NCBI GenBank assembly: GCA_002104935.1 | Contig: MCGT01000011.1 | Coordinates: forward strand, 558,001-622,000 | Length of the DNA stretch: 64,000 nt | Direction: 5' to 3' | Source: Hesseltinella vesiculosa | Lineage: Eukaryota > Mucoromycota > Mucoromycetes > Mucorales > Cunninghamellaceae | Part shown: one piece after another, positions 59,750 through 64,000 of the stretch | How the letters are laid out: the number at the start of each line of letters is the position of its first letter | Position numbering within the stretch: position 1 is the first letter of the stretch | The notes under the pieces: model-generated | The model's database searches: none | What the model saw: only the letters and a program-made list of their open reading frames with translations | Told to the model about the DNA's origin: nothing | Translations under genes and position numbers: made by a program

Positions 59750-62700
59750 ATGAAGATAAAGACGGCTTCTGATCTCCTTGCAACCCAGACCTTTGGTTCA
59801 CTACGTTCAAAAGTAGTTGTATTGCCACAAAAGCCACAGCGTCAGACAGCTGCTCAACGTCGTGCTGCTCTACTGGCCAATAACACCATTGTGGAAAAAT
59901 CCTCTTCCACGGATCAACCTACCGCTACCATCGACATTGAGGCTCCTTCTCCTTCACCCACGATCGACATCACTGTCATCACTCCCGACACTCCTCCTGA
60001 ATCGCCCAGTGAAGCATCAGATGAACCAACCAGTCCTCTACACACACCTTGCTTGGAGGCCAACACTCGCCTTCTCAGCGCTAAAAAATCCGCCAACCTT
60101 AAATCTGTCTTGCTGGAATTTGCCTCTATCAAGAAACATGGCCTCCCTTTGAACCACCAAACTTATAACATCGTTTTGGAAGCCATTGCCACCTTTCGGC
60201 GTGAAGGCTCACCTCTCACATGCATGCTTAGAGGTAAAACTGAAAAAAAAACGCGCCCTTGACTCTCTTGCTAATGCCCTTTTTAGTTCATGATGAAATG
60301 CAACAAGCCAACATCCAACGCACTCATTGCACGTTTGTCTTGCTGATCCGCGCCCTCTGCCGTCGTGATGTCGAAGTTCAAAAAACAGTGGCCATGCTCC
60401 GTCGCCAATCCGCCCGCACTGGTCAACATCTCAAAGACATCGACGTCCTTGAGACAGAAGGCAACCTGATCCGAGCCATGGATTTGTTCCATGTGGCTAT
60501 GGAAGCTGGTCACACCCCGGCTTTTGAAGTCGATCTGTTCAATCAACTCCTCCGTGTGCTTTCCCACTATGGCGATACCAACCATGCCACCACTGTCTTT
60601 CACCAGCTCGAAGCCTCACCCAACGCCATGTCCAACGCTGCCACCTTTGCTGCTCTCATCAACCTCTTTGGCCGTGCCGGTGATATCCAGGCTGCTCGCC
60701 GGTATTTTGCTACCTACCAAGAGCGCAAGGCCACTTTGGGCCCTCACGATGCCTCGTATGTCTACAATGCCTTGGTCGACAGCCATCTCAAGTGCAGCCT
60801 CTTGGACGGCGCCTTGCGTGTCATTGAGCAAGACATGGTCAATGACGAAATCAAACTCACCATCATCCCCTACAACTCCATCGTGCGCCACTACTGTACT
60901 GCCCTGGACATGTCAAAGGCACACGCTGTCATTCACCAATTGCTTGACAACCCTGACCACTTGCCTCAACCAGACGCCAGTACTTACGGTCCCATTCTAG
61001 CAGCCTACTGCCACCTGCAAGACCTGGACGGCGCCCGTGCTGTTTATGCTGATCTCGTCAAGCTTGACATTGCCAAGTCCTATGGCAACCTGGCCAACTA
61101 CGCATTGCTCTGCCTAGCCAAGGAAGACGGCCTCTCGGCCCTCGCCGTCGTCGAAGACATGCGCCATGCTCGTCTGGAACCTGATCCACTCTTGGCTTGT
61201 CGGATCATTGACCACTTTACCCGCCACCGCCAATGTGATCAAGCCACGGATGCCATCCACACCATCCTGGGTGTTCTGTCACCTCGAACCTTGGTGAAAG
61301 GCCAACGCCTCCTGCTCGATACCACTATGCGTCTGATGAACACCCTCTCCACCTTGGATGATCTCGCCCGAGTCGCCCTTGTTGCCTCCCCTCTTTGGTC
61401 TGGCTCGAGGCTGCCGCTGCCCTTGGCTCTTGCCTTGGTGGATCACATGATACACTTATTTAAAACCGAGACATTGGATACCACCCTCTCCGGATTGGCG
61501 TGCCCCTCGTTGGCAACTTATTCCTTGCTTTTTGAAGCTGTCTTGCTGGCGCAACTGTCGCATGACACCAGCCTGTCTCTTTGCCTTTCACTGCTCAGCT
61601 CTTCCAAAACCCATCCATTGATTCTTCCCTCGTATCTGATCTGCCGAATCACCTCCTTTTGGCAAAAAACTGACAACGTCAAGGTAAAAAAAAAAAAAAA
61701 AAAAAAAAAACGCGGCTGGAAAATAAATAGGCCACGGCCCATTTTTTTCCCTTTCTCTATTGCTCACCTCCCCCCTTTTTTTATTAATTTATTTTCAGAT
61801 CGAAGCAGCTTGGCGTGCTGCGGTGGACCCTGCCAAATCAAGCGACACTGAGCCACAACAGAATGTCAATTTCAATGAGAACCAATCACTGGCCACTTCA
61901 GATTCATCGTTGCCAGAACCAGCCGCCATGCGCAGTTCCTTTGATCAAGTTGTCCACCAAGAATTGTCGCAAAAGGTGCTCGACGCTGCCCTACAGGGAC
62001 AATATAGCCAAGTCATTGTTCACCTCGACAACCTCCTCACACAGCACCGACTTCCCCAACCCGAGGCCATGCGCGACGCCATTGCTCACGTCGGTAAACA
62101 AGGCCAGATGGATCTGGCTTTGCGCATGTATGACGGGTGCCTCCAGGCCTACCAAGACCATCCCCAGCAACAAGACACAGACGAAAAGGACCGGGCCACC
62201 CACGCCATTTATGAAATTACCAACAGCCTTCTGGTCGGGTACGCACAAATGGGCGACATGACCAAGGCCAAGGTGTACTACGACCGCATCAAGCAGCTGG
62301 GCATGTTTCCAGACAGCAACGGTTATGCTAGCCTGCTGCTAGGCAGCGCCAAGTGTGCCTCAGATGAAGCTTCGGATGCCCTGACGATCTATGACGAAGC
62401 CAAACGCCACCACGTCAAACCAACCACCTTTTTCTACAACGTCATCCTGTCCAAGCTGGCCAAGGCCCGCAAGCTCGAGCTTGCCCTGACCTTGTTTGAA
62501 GAAATGCGCCCGCTCCATGTATGCCCCAACGCCATCACCTACGGCGCCATCATCAGTGCCTGTGTGCGAGCCGGTGCCGAGGGCCATGCCCGTCGCTTGT
62601 TTGCCGAAATGCTGTCTGCCCCCTCCTACCAGCCCCGCGTCGGGCCCTTTAACAACATGATGCAGTTCTATGTCCGCCAACACCCAAGCCGTGAATCTGT

Positions 62701-63415
62701 ATTGGACTACTTTGCTGAGATGCGCCGCCGTCACATCAAGCCTTCGCCCCACACTTACAAGCTGCTCATCGAGGCTTATAGCACCATGATGCCTTACGAC
62801 ATGCCCACAGCTCACCGCATGCTGGGCGAAATGACCCGGCGCGATCACATCCGTCCCCAAGCAACCCATTTTGCTGCCTTGATCTATGCCTATGGCACAC
62901 TGCAGCGCGACGTGCAATCAGCCGATCGCGTATACGATGAAATGCTCAAGCTCAACCTGTCCCCTGATGAAGCCGTGTACCAAGCCATGCTTGACACCCT
63001 GATCAGCAACGACCACATGGATCGAGCCCAGCTGCTCTACCGTGACATGGTCTGTTCCATCGACAAGACCAGCTCGCCCTACATCGAGAACCTGTTCATC
63101 CGTGGCTACGGTTGCCAAGGTCAATTGGACTGTGCCCAGGCTATCTTTGATGCCATGGTCGATGACCCTGCCCAGCGAGAAATCAAATCCTCCTGGAAGC
63201 AGCTGGACCTTGCCAACCCCGAGGCCAAGTCCGTTGCTGATTGGATCCAAGGCATCGTTGTCGTCCGAGAACCCAGCACCTATGAAGCCATGGTCAAAGC
63301 CTACCAGGACAATCACCAGCCCGACCGTGCCAAAGCTATCCTGCAACAAATGCTTGACCGAGACTTTCCAGAAAAAGTCGTCGCCGTCGTTGCCGATCTG
63401 GTCGACGCTGCCTAA
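59750..63415 (+). CDS. Pentatricopeptide-repeat (PPR) protein
   Basis: Three exons give 1165 residues. The N-terminus is basic and Ser/Thr/Ala-rich (T-A-A-Q-R-R-A-A-L-L), compatible with mitochondrial import, and is followed by a Pro/Ser-rich low-complexity segment. Repeats of about 35 residues run through most of the rest, for example T-F-A-A-L-I-N-L-F-G-R-A-G-D, Y-N-S-I-V-R-H-Y-C, F-Y-N-V-I-L-S-K-L-A-K-A-R-K, I-T-Y-G-A-I-I-S-A-C-V-R-A-G and T-Y-K-L-L-I-E-A-Y. Such fungal proteins bind organellar RNA for processing, stability or translation. The specific target cannot be read. The length is at the long end for fungi, but the exon junctions are in phase, so I keep it as one gene. Confidence 0.87.
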
Positions 63416-63618
63416 TCATACTGTACCCTCCCCACTCCCCACTCTTGTTTATATGTCCCTCTCCCCCAATTCTTGTAATATATCGGTTGTCTTTTTTATA
63501 TAAAATAATGAATGTAAAAAAAAATTTCAAAAGCTTGAACCAGCCAACAAGCTGGTTTTGAATCTGGAAAAAAAAGGGATTTTCTTCTCTTCCTGCTAGT
63601 CTCTTTTTTTTTCACACT

Positions 63619-64000
63619 ATGGATGCAACAACTTTAGGTAAGCAATGATGGAGGCTGTAGTCATAAAACATGGAATACCATGGCCTGACATGGCTGCCCA
63701 TTACATAGTTGAACGCCTGTTACAAATACCCACGGTCAAGATTCGCCAAGTGTCAGCCACCACGAACAAGCTGGCCAAGATTATCAAGGATGGCCGTGCC
63801 AATCTACACTTCATTTGCGGTAAGCAGATGGTTCATGATGACTAATATGAAGGCTAATCTATTGCCGCCTTTTTCTTTCTTTTTTTTTTATTTTTCCTTG
63901 TGCGGGGGGTAATGGATCGGCAACAGATTTTGATATGACCATGTCTCGTCACTGGGTACGAAACAAAACCACGGATGCTTTGGAACGTAATTCATCTTCG
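63619..64000 (+). CDS. Cytosolic pyrimidine 5'-nucleotidase (NT5C3/UMPH-1 family), 5' part
   Basis: Three exons are visible (63619-63637, 63709-63819, 63927-64000+); the gene runs off the window. The spliced protein begins M-D-A-T-T-L-V-E-R-L-L, continues K-I-I-K-D-G-R-A-N-L-H-F and reaches the HAD motif I with the family's C-D-F-D-M-T-M-S form, which is created by joining exons 2 and 3. This family dephosphorylates pyrimidine nucleoside monophosphates in the cytosol; the first Asp forms the phospho-intermediate and the second acts as acid/base. Later motifs are outside the window. Confidence 0.82.

Overview
The window is nuclear DNA of a filamentous fungus, most likely an early-diverging Mucoromycota species (Mucorales-like). 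The protein-coding genes are densely packed and split by many short introns of about 45-80 nt with long T-runs before the acceptor. The gene content is typically fungal: GH37 neutral trehalase, GH18 chitinase, ERG10 thiolase, OST1 and DED1. A WRKY-type zinc-finger protein and PD-(D/E)XK-like gene families also point to the Mucoromycota. Species assignment is inference only.

Layout. 0-10.8 kb: the first exon of an SPX-domain gene (-), a DHA2-type MFS transporter (-), then ERG10, OST1/ribophorin I and eIF2-gamma (+). 10.8-14.8 kb: gene-poor DNA with relics (an F-box fragment, a possible degenerate retroelement, a dispersed repeat). 14.9-28.3 kb: neutral trehalase (-), a METTL21-like methyltransferase (+), a first PD-(D/E)XK-like gene (+), a SART3-like HAT protein that lacks RRMs (+) and a WRKY-like factor (+). 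28.5-45.4 kb: a small Ser/Thr-rich protein (+), a mitofissin/Atg44-like gene (-) visible only after splicing, an Mcp2-type ABC1 kinase (-), an RPAP3-like R2TP subunit (+), a chitinase (+), a double-HMG-box factor (+), a BRO1/ALIX protein (+) and the DED1/DDX3 helicase (+).

45.4-54.9 kb is a repeat-rich island. It holds a decayed pogo/Tigger-like transposase, a ~1 kb near-perfect palindrome, a decayed copy and an intact copy of a second PD-(D/E)XK-like gene, a truncated copy and a short fragment of the neighbouring lipase gene, a decayed ribosomal eS21 copy and a 331-bp tandem repeat. 54.9-64 kb returns to ordinary genes: the full class-3 lipase (-), a PPR protein (+) and the start of a cytosolic pyrimidine 5'-nucleotidase (+).

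Genes are independent transcription units; I see no operons. Several divergent pairs share short promoters, for example Mcp2/RPAP3-like and trehalase/methyltransferase. Where exon boundaries were added up, the coding sums are multiples of three. Three introns use GC-AG ends. The most interesting items are the two PD-(D/E)XK-like families and their island, the WRKY-like factor, the RRM-less SART3 and the spliced mitofissin gene.
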